Assembly (NCBI GenBank): GCA_001914405.1
Contig: MSDW01000001.1
Location: forward strand, 1,429,169-1,493,168
Length of the DNA: 64,000 bases
Source: Candidatus Methanohalarchaeum thermophilum
GTDB taxonomy: Archaea > Halobacteriota > Methanonatronarchaeia > Methanonatronarchaeales > Methanonatronarchaeaceae
Direction: 5' to 3'
Within the stretch, counting starts at the first letter, position 1. Every line of letters starts with the position of its first letter. Positions 34,551-45,411 of this stretch are shown here, one piece after another. The translations under genes were made by a program, and so were the position numbers. Under the pieces are notes generated by a model that ran no database searches, was not told the origin of the DNA, and saw nothing but the letters and a program-made list of their open reading frames with translations.

Positions 34551-37500
34551 AGATAAAGGAAATCAAATTAAAGAACTTCAAATCCTTTGCAAATAAAACT
34601 GTAATTCCTTTTAAAGAAGGCTTTAATGCTATTTCAGGGCCTAATGGTTCAGGTAAGTCAAATATCATTGATGCAATCTGTTTTGTCTTAGGGACAACTA
34701 CCACTAAGGGTATGAGGGCAGACGATTTAACGGACTTGATCCACGACTCTGAAAATGGAAAGAACCCGAATTATGCGAAGGTAACCCTAAAAATAAAAAA
34801 CGAAGGAGATTTGCCCTTAGATAGGGATGAAGTAACTTTTACACGTAAAGTAAAGGAAACTAAAAGCGGGCATTATAGCTATTTTTATCTTAACGGAGAC
34901 TCTGTTAATCTAGGGGATATACAGGATGTTATATCAAAGGCTGGGGTTTCAAGAGAGGGGTACAATGTAGTAATGCAGGGAGATGTCACAAGGATTATAG
35001 AAATGACGAGTAAGAGTAGAAGAGAAATTATTGATGAAATCGCTGGTATTTCTGAATTTGACGACAAAAAGGAAAGGGCAATGGATGAATTAGAGAAGGT
35101 AAAGGAAAAGATTGAAAGAGTGAATCTGATTATATCAGAGATCAAGGACAGGTTAGATGAACTAAAGAAAGAAAAAGAACAAGCAAAAAAGTTTAAAGAA
35201 CTAAAAGACAAGAAAAATGATCTAAAAAATTATTTAAAGATTTTAACTGCCAAAAAGATTGAAAAAGAAATAAAAAACCTTGATGATTTAATTGAAGAAA
35301 AAGAAATAGAAAAAGATAATTTTTCTCAAGAATTGACAGATATTAAGAAAAAAATTTCGGTCAGACAAGAGGATTTAGAGAAAATTAATTCAAGGATATC
35401 TGAAAAAGCAGAAGAAGAGAAAATAAAAGTGAAAAGACAAATTGAAGAGACTAAGGGAAAAATTTCGAAACAAAAAGACAAAATCTCTTTATTTAAAGAA
35501 AAAATTGATGAAAAAAAAGAAGAGAAAAATAAAAATTATAAGAAAAAAGAAAACCTAAAAAAAGAAATAGAGGACTTAAAAAAAGAAAAAAATAATAAAA
35601 AGATAAATAAGAAAAATATAGAAAACGAAATAAAGGAATTAACTGGCCAAAAAGAAGATTTAGAGCAGAAACTAAATGAAATAGACAATAAATCCCTTGA
35701 AACTAAAGAAAAAATATCAAATATCAAAGAAGAAAAAAATAAACTACAAGAAAGTAAAAACAAGCTTTTAAGAGAAAAAGATAGAATACTAGATTCCTTA
35801 AGAAGAAAAGAAGATCAAATAGAGGACATAAACGAATCAATAGAAAACCTAAAGCAAAGAAAATCAGATAATAAAGAGGAAATACAAAAATTAGAAGATG
35901 AGATATCGGATATTGTAAAGAAAAAAGAAAACCTAATAGAATCCAAAAAAGAACTGGATGAAGAACTAAGACAAAAAAAGAAAAAAATTGATAGCCTAAA
36001 AAAGGAAATAAAACAAAAAAAAGATAAACTAACAACGCTAAAAACAAAAGCCAAGGCAGCTAAAAAAATAAATAAAAGATTTTCTAGACCCGTAAAGGAA
36101 ATATTAAATCTTAAAAGAAAAAGTAAAAACGACTCTATTTTTGGAACAATATCTGATCTCGGTTCTGTTAAAGATAAATATTCAAAAGCTGTTTCTGCCG
36201 CAGCTGGTGGAGGAATGCAGTCTATAGTAGTAAAAAACGATGAAGTTGCTCAAGAATGCATTAATTTCCTCAAGAAAAATAACTACGGTAGAGCGACTTT
36301 CCTTCCCTTAAACAAAATTAACCCGAAACCTCCTCGGAGAAAAGCCGAAAAAGTACTAAAAAATGACGATGCAATAGATTTAGCTATTAATCTCATCGAT
36401 TTTAATAGTAAACTAAAACCAGCTTTTTGGTATGTATTTGGAGACACTGTAGTGATGAAGAACTTAGAATCAGCTAGAAAAGTGATGGGTGGAGTAAAGA
36501 TAACGACACTGGATGGAGACCTACTTTCATCAAGAGGAGCAATCTCGGGAGGATCAAATAAAAAACCTCGGTTCGAGTTTAGTGAAAAAAACGAGGAAAA
36601 AGTAGAAGAATTAGAGCAAGAACTCTCTAAATTAAAAAAACAGAAAGATGTTAAATTAAAAGATTTAAAAAATTTACAAGAAGCTTTAGATAGAGTTAAA
36701 TCTAAAATAGAAGATAAAAAGACTAAATTAGAACTAAATAAATCAAAGTTAGACGAATCAAGGAAAACGTTAGAGGATCACAAAAAGGAGATTAAAAATA
36801 AAAAAGAGAGAAAAGAAGCGATATTAAGTGAAAAAAAGGAGCAAAAATCTAGTATAAATGAAAAAGAACAAGAATTGAATAATTTAAATAGTGAAATTCA
36901 AGATAAGCAGAAAAAGATAGAAAAACTGGAAGAGAAGGTAAACGATGAAAAGGTTCCTAAGTTAATGAAGAATTTAGATAATATAAAAAAGAAAATAGAT
37001 AGATTTAAGGAGAGTAAAAAGGATCTTGAAGGAGAACTAGATAATATAGAAATGAAAACTAAATATAAGAAGGAAAAAATGACTGAACTAGATCAAAAAA
37101 GGAAAGATCTATCAGATGAAATAAAAGAACTCAAAGACAAACTTGAAGAAAAAAACAAGGAAATTAAAGAACTAAAAAACGAATTAGAGTCTAAAAAATC
37201 AAAAGATAATAGCCTAGATGATGAATTAAAAGAATTAAGAAACAAAAGAGACGATTTACTAAAAAAAATAAATGAATTAGAGGATAAACAAAGTTTAAAG
37301 GAAAAAAAGATCTCAGAAAAGGAAAATAGAATAAAAAAGCTACATGAAAAAATTAAAAACAAAAAACAAAAGATCGCAGAACTCAACATAGACGAAAAAG
37401 AAATCGATTTTTCAGAAGAATACGATTCAAAGAAACAAGTTAAAAAGCAAGTTAATAGATTAAACGAACAAATCGATGAACTAAAACCAGTTAATATGAG

Positions 37501-38080
37501 AGCAATAAAAGAATACGATAAAGTAAAAGAAAGAAAAGAATACCTAGGTGAAAGAGTCCAAACACTAAAAGAAGAAAGAGAAGGCATCATAGAAAGAATT
37601 GAGAAATACGAAAAAAGAAAAAAAGAAGTATTTATGCAAACCTTCAAGGATATAAACCAAAACTTCCAAGAAATCTTTGAAAAACTCTCTCCAGATGGAA
37701 AAGCAGAACTTGTTCTAGAAAACGAAGAAGACCCATTCGAAGAAGGATTAACTATAAAAGCAAGACCAGCTGGAAAAAATATACGAAAACTTAATGCAAT
37801 GTCTGGAGGAGAAAAAAGTTTAACAGCACTATCCTTCCTTTTCGCAATCCAAAGACACGATCCATCTCCATTTTACGCATTCGATGAAATAGATATGTTT
37901 TTAGACGGAGCAAATGTCGAACGAGTAGCTAACATGATAGAAAAACTTTCAGAAAGAGCTCAATACATAGTGGTTTCGTTGAGAGAACCAACAATCGAAT
38001 CAGCGGACCAAGTAGTTGGAATAACCATGCAAGAAGAAGGAATCTCAGAGGCCACTGGAGTTGATTTCAATGGCAATTAA
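34547..38080 (+). CDS. smc: Chromosome segregation ATPase SMC
   Basis: The 1177-residue protein has Walker A GPNGSGKSN near residue 33, two very Lys/Glu-rich coiled coils, a hinge around residues 520-650 (GTISDLGSVKDKY, GGVKITTLDGDLLSSRGAISGG), the signature SGGEKSLTALSFLFAI near 1085 and Walker B PFYAFDEIDMFLD near 1109. It is the core of archaeal condensin with ScpA and ScpB encoded next. The start is GTG at 34547. The length is normal for the family. Confidence 0.96.
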   Translation: MKIKEIKLKNFKSFANKTVIPFKEGFNAISGPNGSGKSNIIDAICFVLGTTTTKGMRADDLTDLIHDSENGKNPNYAKVTLKIKNEGDLPLDRDEVTFTRKVKETKSGHYSYFYLNGDSVNLGDIQDVISKAGVSREGYNVVMQGDVTRIIEMTSKSRREIIDEIAGISEFDDKKERAMDELEKVKEKIERVNLIISEIKDRLDELKKEKEQAKKFKELKDKKNDLKNYLKILTAKKIEKEIKNLDDLIEEKEIEKDNFSQELTDIKKKISVRQEDLEKINSRISEKAEEEKIKVKRQIEETKGKISKQKDKISLFKEKIDEKKEEKNKNYKKKENLKKEIEDLKKEKNNKKINKKNIENEIKELTGQKEDLEQKLNEIDNKSLETKEKISNIKEEKNKLQESKNKLLREKDRILDSLRRKEDQIEDINESIENLKQRKSDNKEEIQKLEDEISDIVKKKENLIESKKELDEELRQKKKKIDSLKKEIKQKKDKLTTLKTKAKAAKKINKRFSRPVKEILNLKRKSKNDSIFGTISDLGSVKDKYSKAVSAAAGGGMQSIVVKNDEVAQECINFLKKNNYGRATFLPLNKINPKPPRRKAEKVLKNDDAIDLAINLIDFNSKLKPAFWYVFGDTVVMKNLESARKVMGGVKITTLDGDLLSSRGAISGGSNKKPRFEFSEKNEEKVEELEQELSKLKKQKDVKLKDLKNLQEALDRVKSKIEDKKTKLELNKSKLDESRKTLEDHKKEIKNKKERKEAILSEKKEQKSSINEKEQELNNLNSEIQDKQKKIEKLEEKVNDEKVPKLMKNLDNIKKKIDRFKESKKDLEGELDNIEMKTKYKKEKMTELDQKRKDLSDEIKELKDKLEEKNKEIKELKNELESKKSKDNSLDDELKELRNKRDDLLKKINELEDKQSLKEKKISEKENRIKKLHEKIKNKKQKIAELNIDEKEIDFSEEYDSKKQVKKQVNRLNEQIDELKPVNMRAIKEYDKVKERKEYLGERVQTLKEEREGIIERIEKYEKRKKEVFMQTFKDINQNFQEIFEKLSPDGKAELVLENEEDPFEEGLTIKARPAGKNIRKLNAMSGGEKSLTALSFLFAIQRHDPSPFYAFDEIDMFLDGANVERVANMIEKLSERAQYIVVSLREPTIESADQVVGITMQEEGISEATGVDFNGN

Positions 38081-38846
38081 CGAAAAAAACCAAGACAGAA
38101 AAAGGGATAACAAATCGATTTTACTAGACGAAATAAAAGAAGGAAAAGAAGAAATAGAAGAAGAAATAAAAAAAGAAAACGCTCAGCCATTAGAGATCAT
38201 GTTAGAACTAGTGGATGAGGGAAAAGTAGATCCCTGGGACCTCGACATAATAAATGTAGCAGATAAATTCTTAAGCAAGGTAGAAAGATTAGAAAAAGAA
38301 GACCTCACAGTATCAGCTGACACCTTACTTTTCTCTTCCAAATTTCTCAAATTAAAAAGTGAAGCACTATTAGAAGAGGAAGAAGACGAAGATGAAGAAG
38401 AAAGGATGGAACCTCCTACATGGGATCCAGTAGTATTCAATCCCGAAAGAGAGAGTCCACCTAAAATAGAGCCACCTTGCCGAAGAGAGTCCAAAAGATC
38501 GGCAACCTTCGTTGAATTAGTTGAAGAACTAAAAAGCGCCATAAAAACAGATGAAAGAAGAAAAAACAGAAGAAAAAAAGAAAAAGAAAGAAAAAAAGAA
38601 AACCAAGAAGAAGTCAAGAACCTAGCTCATGAAGAAGCAATTGAAGAAAGAATAGAAAAACTAAAGGAAAACTTAAAAAATCTATTTCGAGAAAAAAACC
38701 AAGTCAACTTCACTCAGCTAATTAAACACAAAACAAAAAGCGAACTAATTAAAAAATTCATACCACTACTGTTTCTAGCAAATAGAAAAGAAATAAAGAT
38801 CGAACAGGAGGACATCTTTGATGAAATCAAAATTAAACCAAGATAA
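38070..38846 (+). CDS. scpA: Segregation and condensation protein A (kleisin)
   Basis: The 258-residue kleisin has the N-terminal PLEIMLELVDEGKVDPWDLDIINVADKFL motif, a charged linker and a C-terminal winged-helix. It bridges SMC heads. The start is the ATG at 38070, inside the end of smc. The stop lies 26 bp inside scpB, so smc, scpA and scpB are tightly coupled. Confidence 0.93.
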   Translation: MAINEKNQDRKRDNKSILLDEIKEGKEEIEEEIKKENAQPLEIMLELVDEGKVDPWDLDIINVADKFLSKVERLEKEDLTVSADTLLFSSKFLKLKSEALLEEEEDEDEEERMEPPTWDPVVFNPERESPPKIEPPCRRESKRSATFVELVEELKSAIKTDERRKNRRKKEKERKKENQEEVKNLAHEEAIEERIEKLKENLKNLFREKNQVNFTQLIKHKTKSELIKKFIPLLFLANRKEIKIEQEDIFDEIKIKPR

Positions 38847-39387
38847 AGAAAACGAAGAAGAAATTGAAGAGAAACTAATAGTAGAATCAGCCCTATTCAC
38901 AGCAGGAGAACCTCTATCTATAAATGAAATAACAGAATACACCTCATTAAACGAAGAAACCATATTAGATTCAATAAAAAAATTAAATAAAGAATATAAC
39001 CAAAGAGAAACCTCCATAGAGATAAAAGACGCAGGCAACAAGTATGTAATGCAGATATCACCAAAATACGCAAAATATGTAAGACAACTAGCACCTCGAG
39101 ACATCTCAACACCAATATTAAGAACACTATCCGTTATAGCCTTCAGACAACCAATAAGACAATCAAAAGTAGTAGATATAAGAGGAAACAAGGCATACGA
39201 ACATATAAAAAAACTAGAAGAGATGAAACTAACAAACTCAGAACCCCAAGGCCGAACCAAACTACTATACACCACAAAAGAATTTTCAGAGTACTTCGGA
39301 CTAGACGTCACCGATCCAGCAGAAGTGAGGAGAACACTACTCGAAAACTACGACACAGAAACCCTAGAAGACTTCCTAAACGAATAA
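38821..39387 (+). CDS. scpB: Segregation and condensation protein B
   Basis: About 188 residues with two winged-helix domains: VESALFTAGEPLSINEI and LSVIAFRQPIRQSKVVDIRG are family marks. AGGAGG at 38806-38811 precedes the ATG at 38821; a TTG at 38818 is also open. It completes the condensin set. Confidence 0.93.
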   Translation: MKSKLNQDKENEEEIEEKLIVESALFTAGEPLSINEITEYTSLNEETILDSIKKLNKEYNQRETSIEIKDAGNKYVMQISPKYAKYVRQLAPRDISTPILRTLSVIAFRQPIRQSKVVDIRGNKAYEHIKKLEEMKLTNSEPQGRTKLLYTTKEFSEYFGLDVTDPAEVRRTLLENYDTETLEDFLNE

Positions 39388-39545
39388 AAACACATAACCA
39401 AAATAATCAAAAACCAAACATAATTAAACCCAACTCCAATTAAGTTTCCAAAAAACTAATTAATCATCCACCAAACAAACAGAATTTTTCCTACCCCCTA
39501 ATATAGTAATAACAAGAAACGTATTATCTAATAGAGGCTGCTTAA

Positions 39546-39899
39546 ATGGAATTTAATAATAAGCGCCTAAAAATTACAACACTAACAGGAGCCCTTTTAG
39601 GGATATTTTGCATAATAGGGGTAGGACTAAGACTAGGTTTCAAAGGAAACGAATGGTACCTATTCGGAATGTGGTACAACAGAGTAGTGATGGGAATAAC
39701 AATAGGATTCGCAGAAAACTGGAAAATAATCCCAGGAAAAGAAAACCAAACCAAAAACGCTATAATAAGAGGCTTAATACTAGGAACAATAATAACCTCA
39801 GCAATACTATTCTCAACAAACTTCAAAGACATACCCAGCTGGGGAGCAGGCCTAGCATACGGAATAATAATAGACCTAATAGCAACCAAAAAAACATAA
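39546..39899 (+). CDS. Small membrane protein of unknown function
   Basis: The 117-residue protein has about three hydrophobic segments (LTGALLGIFCIIGVGLRL; GLILGTIITSAILF; AGLAYGIIIDLIA). No motif identifies a role. It is 158 bp after scpB and probably has its own promoter. Codons are strongly biased to A and C at third positions, like scpB. Confidence 0.65.
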   Translation: MEFNNKRLKITTLTGALLGIFCIIGVGLRLGFKGNEWYLFGMWYNRVVMGITIGFAENWKIIPGKENQTKNAIIRGLILGTIITSAILFSTNFKDIPSWGAGLAYGIIIDLIATKKT

Positions 39900-40014
39900 A
39901 CAAAACAAAATAAAAAATAAAAAATAAAACTTAAGTTTTTTAATCCCCTAATTATCCTACATGAGAGCTATCCTAATTTACTAAATATCCTCCAAGTCCT
40001 TTTAATATTATCCT

Positions 40015-41901
40015 TCAGGATTCTTCAGTTCTTTTAGTAGATTCAGCTTGGTTAGAGTTATTATCTGTTACAATTAGAGTGATCTCATATTTTTTTCCAT
40101 CACCTTCTGCATGTTTGTCTTTTACTGTTGTTATGTCTGAGGCTATGGATCCACTAATATCAATTGTTTCAGAGTCAACCACATTATCTGTATCATTCTC
40201 TACTAGTGTTATCTCTACGGTTTTTAGGTTTCCTCCATCATCTGAAACCTTCCAGTTAATCTCAAACTCAACATGTGGACTTGGTGAATTAACTTCTGTA
40301 ATACTGAAATTATCTATCTCTGGCGTATCTAGAGAAGGCTCTTCAACCTTTACTGTAGTATTTTCCGAGTTATCAGAGATTTCTGTTTCATTCTCTACAG
40401 GATCTATAGAAGCGTTTAATGTATGATTCGTTGTATCTTCTCCTGTGGTATCCCAAGTAAATTCGTAAGTTGTTGAATCTCCTGCGTCGAGTTCTATGCT
40501 TTTGTTTCCTATTTCTTCTTGGTCATGTTCATCTGTAAGTGTTATGTTTGAGTTTTCGAGGTAGGTTCCTTGGTTCTCTACTGTTACAATAATATTTGTT
40601 TCCTCTCCTTGAATAACCTCATTTGTTGTGTTGATAGCTGCTACTGCTATATCGTGTTTTTCTATTGGTTCAACATTGTTTATGGCATTAGTTGCATTAA
40701 TGATTCCTTCTCCTTGCAGATTTTCATTAATTCCTAAGTCATCTGCTGTTGAGTTCAATATTTCCCTAACATCATCGGCGGTATTTCCATCACCATCATA
40801 GTCTTCTACTCCAGCAGAGTAAACCAAAGCTGCAGTTCCGCTCACATGCGGACAGGCCATTGAAGTACCACTCAATTCATCATAATTTTTATCATACAGG
40901 GTCCATGGAGGCCCAGAAGAGGTCATTGATACATCATAAGTTGGCATAGTTGAGAGAATTTTAACCCCTGGAGCAACAACTTCTAAATAGGGCCCGGAGT
41001 TACTGAAGCTGGCTACATCATTGTTCTTATCTGTGGCTCCTACTGCTATGACACTATCGTATGCAGCTGGATACGACCACTCGTTTGTCGAAGCGTCTCC
41101 ATCCCCATTATTTCCTGCTGCTGCAATAGGAAGAGTTCCATTTTGATATGCTTTATTTACCGCATTTTTCAAGCTTTCATCTTCACTACTAGCTCCTAGG
41201 CTCATTGAAACAACCTCAGCATCATTTTCAATAGCCCATTCAATTCCAGCAACAATATCACTTATATACCCACTGCCTTCATCATCAAGAGCTTTTATTG
41301 AATATATTCCTACTTTGGGAGCTGCTCCTATAACTCCTTCAGTATTGTCTATTGCTGCTATGGTTCCAGCTACATGAGTTCCATGGCCATTATCGTCTTT
41401 AGGGTCATCATCGCCATTTACAAAGTCGTATCCATCGAGGTAATTTTCATCTAGATCTGGATGCGTGTAGTCTATCCCAGTATCTATGATAGCAACTTGG
41501 ACTCCACTTCCATTATTATTTTTTGTTACTTCTTTTGTTCCATCGCTGTCCCCCCAAACCTTTTCTGCGTCAATTCTGTCGATTCCCCAAGGAAGGGTCT
41601 CTCCTAGGGCTTCTACTTTGCGGTCTTTTTCAATGTATTCGATATTTGGGTTTTTCTTTAGTGCATTTTTTGCTTGTGCTGGGATCTTGGCTGAAACGGC
41701 TTTTATGAATTCAAATTTATGGGTTACTTCTCCATTTTGGTTTTTAATGGTTGAGGTCTTTATTTCGTTGTTGAATCCTATGATTACTTTTTCTTTTGAA
41801 TTATCCACATTAGATTGTAGTGGCATGGCATAAGCGGCGCCACTAGCTAGTAAAAAGACGGTGAATAGTGTTATAACTCCAATTAGTTGCTTATTCTTCA
41901 T
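40015..41901 (-). CDS. Secreted subtilisin-like serine protease (S8) with CARDB-type C-terminus
   Basis: The 628-residue preproprotein starts with a signal peptide (about residues 1-25, ending GAAYA). An I9 propeptide (about 36-98, KVIIGFNNEI ... NPNIEYIEKD) follows. The catalytic triad is Asp in AIIDTGIDYTHPD (about 139), His in NGHGTHVAGT (about 172) and Ser in SGTSMACPHVSG (about 346). The C-terminal 215 residues form CARDB-like and Ig-like beta domains. It is probably an exported protease, acidic in composition. Confidence 0.93.
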   Translation of the reverse strand: MKNKQLIGVITLFTVFLLASGAAYAMPLQSNVDNSKEKVIIGFNNEIKTSTIKNQNGEVTHKFEFIKAVSAKIPAQAKNALKKNPNIEYIEKDRKVEALGETLPWGIDRIDAEKVWGDSDGTKEVTKNNNGSGVQVAIIDTGIDYTHPDLDENYLDGYDFVNGDDDPKDDNGHGTHVAGTIAAIDNTEGVIGAAPKVGIYSIKALDDEGSGYISDIVAGIEWAIENDAEVVSMSLGASSEDESLKNAVNKAYQNGTLPIAAAGNNGDGDASTNEWSYPAAYDSVIAVGATDKNNDVASFSNSGPYLEVVAPGVKILSTMPTYDVSMTSSGPPWTLYDKNYDELSGTSMACPHVSGTAALVYSAGVEDYDGDGNTADDVREILNSTADDLGINENLQGEGIINATNAINNVEPIEKHDIAVAAINTTNEVIQGEETNIIVTVENQGTYLENSNITLTDEHDQEEIGNKSIELDAGDSTTYEFTWDTTGEDTTNHTLNASIDPVENETEISDNSENTTVKVEEPSLDTPEIDNFSITEVNSPSPHVEFEINWKVSDDGGNLKTVEITLVENDTDNVVDSETIDISGSIASDITTVKDKHAEGDGKKYEITLIVTDNNSNQAESTKRTEES

Positions 41902-42240
41902 ATTTTAAAAATAAAAAATATAGTATTAAAAAACCTTTCCTGTTTTAACCATATTCTAATAAAGATTTTGGATCTTTTTCAATATTGATAATATATCACA
42001 AATTTAGTGTGATAAAATTAGTTTTACTGCAATAATTTAGACCCCATTAATTTGGTTGGATACGTTTTTTAGTTTTAATTTTTATCTTTTGATTGAGAAG
42101 ACAACTTCCTAAATCTCTGATTTAAGTAGGGGTCACTTCACCTAATCTAGTCATCTTAAAGAAGTAAAAATAGAAGTAAAAGTAAAAATAGGAGAAAATT
42201 GTTTTATTTTTTTGTTTTAGGTTTTTTTATATTTTGTATT
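41902..42240. other. Intergenic region with a solo palindrome
   Basis: The first 170 bp are AT-rich, with the protease promoter region on the minus strand. A terminal palindrome sits at 42081-42141 (TTTATCTTTTGATTGAGAAGAC ... GGGGTCACTTCAC). Nothing else is recognised. Confidence 0.55.
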
Positions 42241-43635
42241 TTAGATTTCGTATTTTAGTTTTTTTGGCTTCATTTCCTTGCTTTTTGTGTCTTTTAGTAC
42301 TCCTAATGCGGCTAGTATACCGGAAACTCCTCCTCCTACTATTCCTCTGGATTTTCCTGCTCCGTCTCCTGCTACTCTTAGGTTTTCTATGTTTGTGCTT
42401 AGGTAATTTGAGGTAGGATAGACTGAGTCGTAGAATTTTATTTCTGGGCAGTAGAGTAGTGTGTGATCTTGGTTTACACCTGGTACGAGTTCTCCTAGTG
42501 TTTCGAGGCCATGTATTATGTCCATTACTATTCTTTGTGGTAGTGCTAGGGAGATATCTCCTGGAGTATATTCATTGAGTGTTGGTTTGAAGGGTAGGTT
42601 CTGTATTCTGCCCTCATCTGATCTTCTCCAGCTTTTTAGGTCTTTCAGTCTCTGTGCAACGGGTTTTCCTCCTCCTATTTTATTGGCTAGTTCGGCTATT
42701 TTTCTTCCATATGCTTTAGTGTCTTCAACTGGTTTTGTTAAATGTATTCGGGTTAGGAGGGCGAAGTTCGTTAGGTTTGATTTGGATTTTTTCATTGCAT
42801 GTCCGTTCACGAGAACTAGGTCCTCGTAGAACTCTGTTGAAACATAGCCCTCGGGATTCGTGCAGAAGGTTCTTACCATGTCGTCATATCCCTTGCTTCT
42901 CCATCTAAATTTAGGGTCGTAGATTACATCGGTTACATCTGCGAAGACTTCTTTTGGTAATTCTACTCTAACTCCAACATCTATGGGACCGTATGAAACC
43001 TCTATATCGAGTTTATTGGCTTGCTCTCTAAACCAGTTGGCTCCGCTTCTACCTGGAGCTGCGATTAAATGATCGCAAGTTATTTCTGATTGATCTGATT
43101 GAAGATGAAATCTGTTTTCTTGAATATCTATTTCTTTGATTTCGGTCTGAGTTAAAAAATCAATACCTGATTCTTTCAATCTCTTCATCAAGTTATCCAT
43201 TACTTTTGGGAGATTGTCTGAGCCTATATGCTTCTGAGGCCCATAAACTAAATTAACACCGTTTGAGGCTGCTCTTCTCTTAAGTTCTTCTATTTTTTGT
43301 TTTCTTTCAGGGTTTTGAGATCCATAATAATCTTCACCAGCTCCTGCCTCCATAAAAACTTCATCAACAAAATCTATGAGTTTTTTTGCTTCCTTTTTAC
43401 TTATTCCTAATTCTTGTGTCTCCATTCCAATTTCAGGAGTCAAATTCAGTTTTCCATCGGACAGACCACCTGCCCCACCTATACCATATAAAACATCCTT
43501 AGAATCTATTCTATCTAATGGTTTTTTTCCTTTATCAACCAAACAAACATCTAAATTGGAATCTGAAAGAGTAACTGCTGAGAATAGACCTGCTGGACCT
43601 CCACCAAGAATACAGACATCGACATCCATTTCCAT
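42241..43635 (-). CDS. FAD-dependent dehydrogenase (COG2509-like)
   Basis: The 464-residue flavoprotein has the dinucleotide-binding [15 protein letters not shown] at its N-terminus, [15 protein letters not shown], and a C-terminal FAD motif [21 protein letters not shown]. The layout fits an uncharacterised FAD-dependent dehydrogenase family common in archaea. The electron acceptor and substrate are unknown. A GGTGA site precedes the ATG at 43635. The neighbours give no hint of pathway. Confidence 0.82.
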   Translation of the reverse strand: MEMDVDVCILGGGPAGLFSAVTLSDSNLDVCLVDKGKKPLDRIDSKDVLYGIGGAGGLSDGKLNLTPEIGMETQELGISKKEAKKLIDFVDEVFMEAGAGEDYYGSQNPERKQKIEELKRRAASNGVNLVYGPQKHIGSDNLPKVMDNLMKRLKESGIDFLTQTEIKEIDIQENRFHLQSDQSEITCDHLIAAPGRSGANWFREQANKLDIEVSYGPIDVGVRVELPKEVFADVTDVIYDPKFRWRSKGYDDMVRTFCTNPEGYVSTEFYEDLVLVNGHAMKKSKSNLTNFALLTRIHLTKPVEDTKAYGRKIAELANKIGGGKPVAQRLKDLKSWRRSDEGRIQNLPFKPTLNEYTPGDISLALPQRIVMDIIHGLETLGELVPGVNQDHTLLYCPEIKFYDSVYPTSNYLSTNIENLRVAGDGAGKSRGIVGGGVSGILAALGVLKDTKSKEMKPKKLKYEI

Positions 43636-43740
43636 TTTAACTCACCAAATTAACCGGCAATAAATAGTTTTCTCTTCATTAAAATATTTCGTTTAATACC
43701 AGTATCTAAAAAAGCTCAGATATTAGACCTACTAAATGAT

Positions 43741-44273
43741 ATGAAAATGGTACTGAGCTGCCAATTTTTCTTCTTTAGGGGGGGTTGGGTATGGTGTTAT
43801 ATCTTTTCTTTTTTTTTGGGGGTTGGTGTTTCTTTTTTTATTTAGAGGATGTGTTGTTGGGGATATAATTTTTTTCTGTCCATTTGTTTTCTTTCTTTTT
43901 GGTGTTTGGGTGGGTATGTGGGTGGTTGAGAAGTTTTCTTTGGGAGGTGTTTTTGGGTATTTGGTCTGTGACTGTAATTTTCTTGGAATCAACTTTTCTG
44001 GGTAGTGAAGGTTGGTGGAGAGGGAGGGAAAGGCCAGCCACTAAATGTGGCTGGCAGAGGGGTGGTACCGTGAATTGATAGGGTTGGGGTGACTCCGCCT
44101 AGGAGGGGGGTGTCTGTGAGGGCTTTTAAAACCCCTAATCTCGCAAGTTTTCCTATCCTGGCAGTTTCTGAGAAAGAGAAGGGAGCCGAGGGAGCGGCCT
44201 CGTAGCAATACAAGTCGCTGGAGCAGTGAACAAACGAGAAGCCCTCCCCCTTTAAGGAGAGGGAAGAGATCAC
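43741..44273 (+). mobile_element. Non-coding IS200/IS605-derived element, copy 2
   Basis: Near-identical to 8716-9249 over about 490 bp, with the same G/T-rich half and the same GCCAGCCAC hairpin (44033-44055). It directly follows ATGAT. The right-end palindrome (44237-44273, GCCCTCCCCCTTTAAGGAGAGGG ending GATCAC) differs from copy 1 although the body is conserved. It is adjacent to another element in reverse orientation. Confidence 0.75.
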
Positions 44274-44289
44274 ATAGTACCTTAACCGA

Positions 44290-44787
44290 GGAATGAAGTG
44301 ACACATACCTAAATCAAGGATTTAGGAAGTGGGCTTCCCTGTGAGGCCTTATCTATGGGAGGAATTTGCTTTATTTGCTGGTTTTGTCTATATGCATATA
44401 GCCAACAGATGAACTTATGCTTTGAGGGAAGAATTGGATTAGAGCAAAAACAAGAACCCGTATATTAGCTACACAATGGCTTTTTTCTTATTCCTCAGCA
44501 GCTGCCCCGCACCAGCCACCTAGACCTCCTACTGATGTTTGTGGGCTTATTTATTTTGGTTAATTCAAAACGCTTAGCTCTTACACCTCTCGATGCTGGT
44601 CATAGGGTGTTTAGCCTGTTTTCCCAATGAGGGTATGGGATTGCTTTTTGGTTAAAAAAAGGAGGACAAATCCAACCAATTGCCAACCTTTAACTGGTGA
44701 TGGAGCTATTTATGCCTTATAAATTGATTCATGCTTCTCCAAAATCAAAGACCTTGGAAGAGGTCTTCCCAACCACTAAAAATAAAG
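44290..44787 (-). mobile_element. Non-coding IS-derived element, GCAATCCC subfamily
   Basis: The right end is at 44293-44340 (ACCTAAATC / GATTTAGG palindrome beside GGGCTTCCCTGTGAG) and the left end at 44723-44787. The interior shares ATATTAGCTACACAATGGC, GAATTGGATTAGAGC, GGGATTGCTTTTTGG and CCAACCAATTGCCA with 24825-25289. Non-coding. Confidence 0.7.
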
Positions 44788-45124
44788 AAAAAATAGAACT
44801 TCAGATTTAACCTCCTTATCCTAAGAGAAATTTGCTTTAAACATCCAGAACTCTCTCCCACCACACCCAAATTCAACACCTGATAACTATGTACACCCTG
44901 AGAAAAGATTAAACTAGGAAACAAGAAATGTCATATATAAACCCTTAATGGTTCCGCTTATGTTCTCTCCTAGCCAAATCTACACAGCAACAAAGAGTCT
45001 ACTCCCCAAAAATTTAGAACTCACCAAAACACCTATTCAATGGTAGTCTGTGGATTTAGATCCTCCTCAAGGCATGAGATCGCTTTTTGATTATATAATA
45101 GGCAGACTTCCATTTAACTGCTAG

Positions 45125-45183
45125 TTATCTATTTGACTGAGAAGACACCTTCCTAATCTTTTGATTAGGTAGGGGTAGTTCAC
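45125..45183 (+). repeat. Terminal palindrome, right-end type
   Basis: GAAGACACCTTCCTAATC / GATTAGGTAGG palindrome ending GTAGTTCAC. The 340 bp to its left (44788-45124) hold only degenerate fragments, such as GAGATCGCTTTTTGATTA and AACTGCTAGTTATC, of the same family. Confidence 0.65.
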
Positions 45184-45316
45184 ACCTTAATTAACTCATT
45201 CAAAAATTAAATGCTAACTTTAATTCTTTTACAAACCTAAAAAAAATATAGGAAAAATATGGTTTTTTAACCTCTAATATAAATTTTAGTTTGTTTTAAT
45301 CTAGTTGTTTCCATTT

Positions 45317-45379
45317 TTTATCCTAATGGTTGGGAAGACCTCTTCCAAGGTCTTTGATTTTGGTGAAGGAGGAAGTCAC
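45317..45379 (+). repeat. Solo terminal palindrome
   Basis: TTTATCCTAATGGTTGGGAAGACC followed by a TTCCAAGG / TTTGGTGAA palindrome and GGAGGAAGTCAC. Lies 30 bp past the end of the EamA gene. Confidence 0.65.
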
Positions 45380-45411
45380 TGTTAAGATAAGTGAGTTAGA
45401 TAGAGGGTGTT

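Noticed and set aside
37093-37647. 184-residue minus-strand frame inside smc
   Set aside because: Shadow of the coiled-coil region; low-complexity Ser/Phe/Leu composition.
38183-38617. 144-residue minus-strand frame inside scpA
   Set aside because: Ser/Phe-rich shadow of a Glu/Lys-rich gene; the plus strand encodes a clear kleisin.
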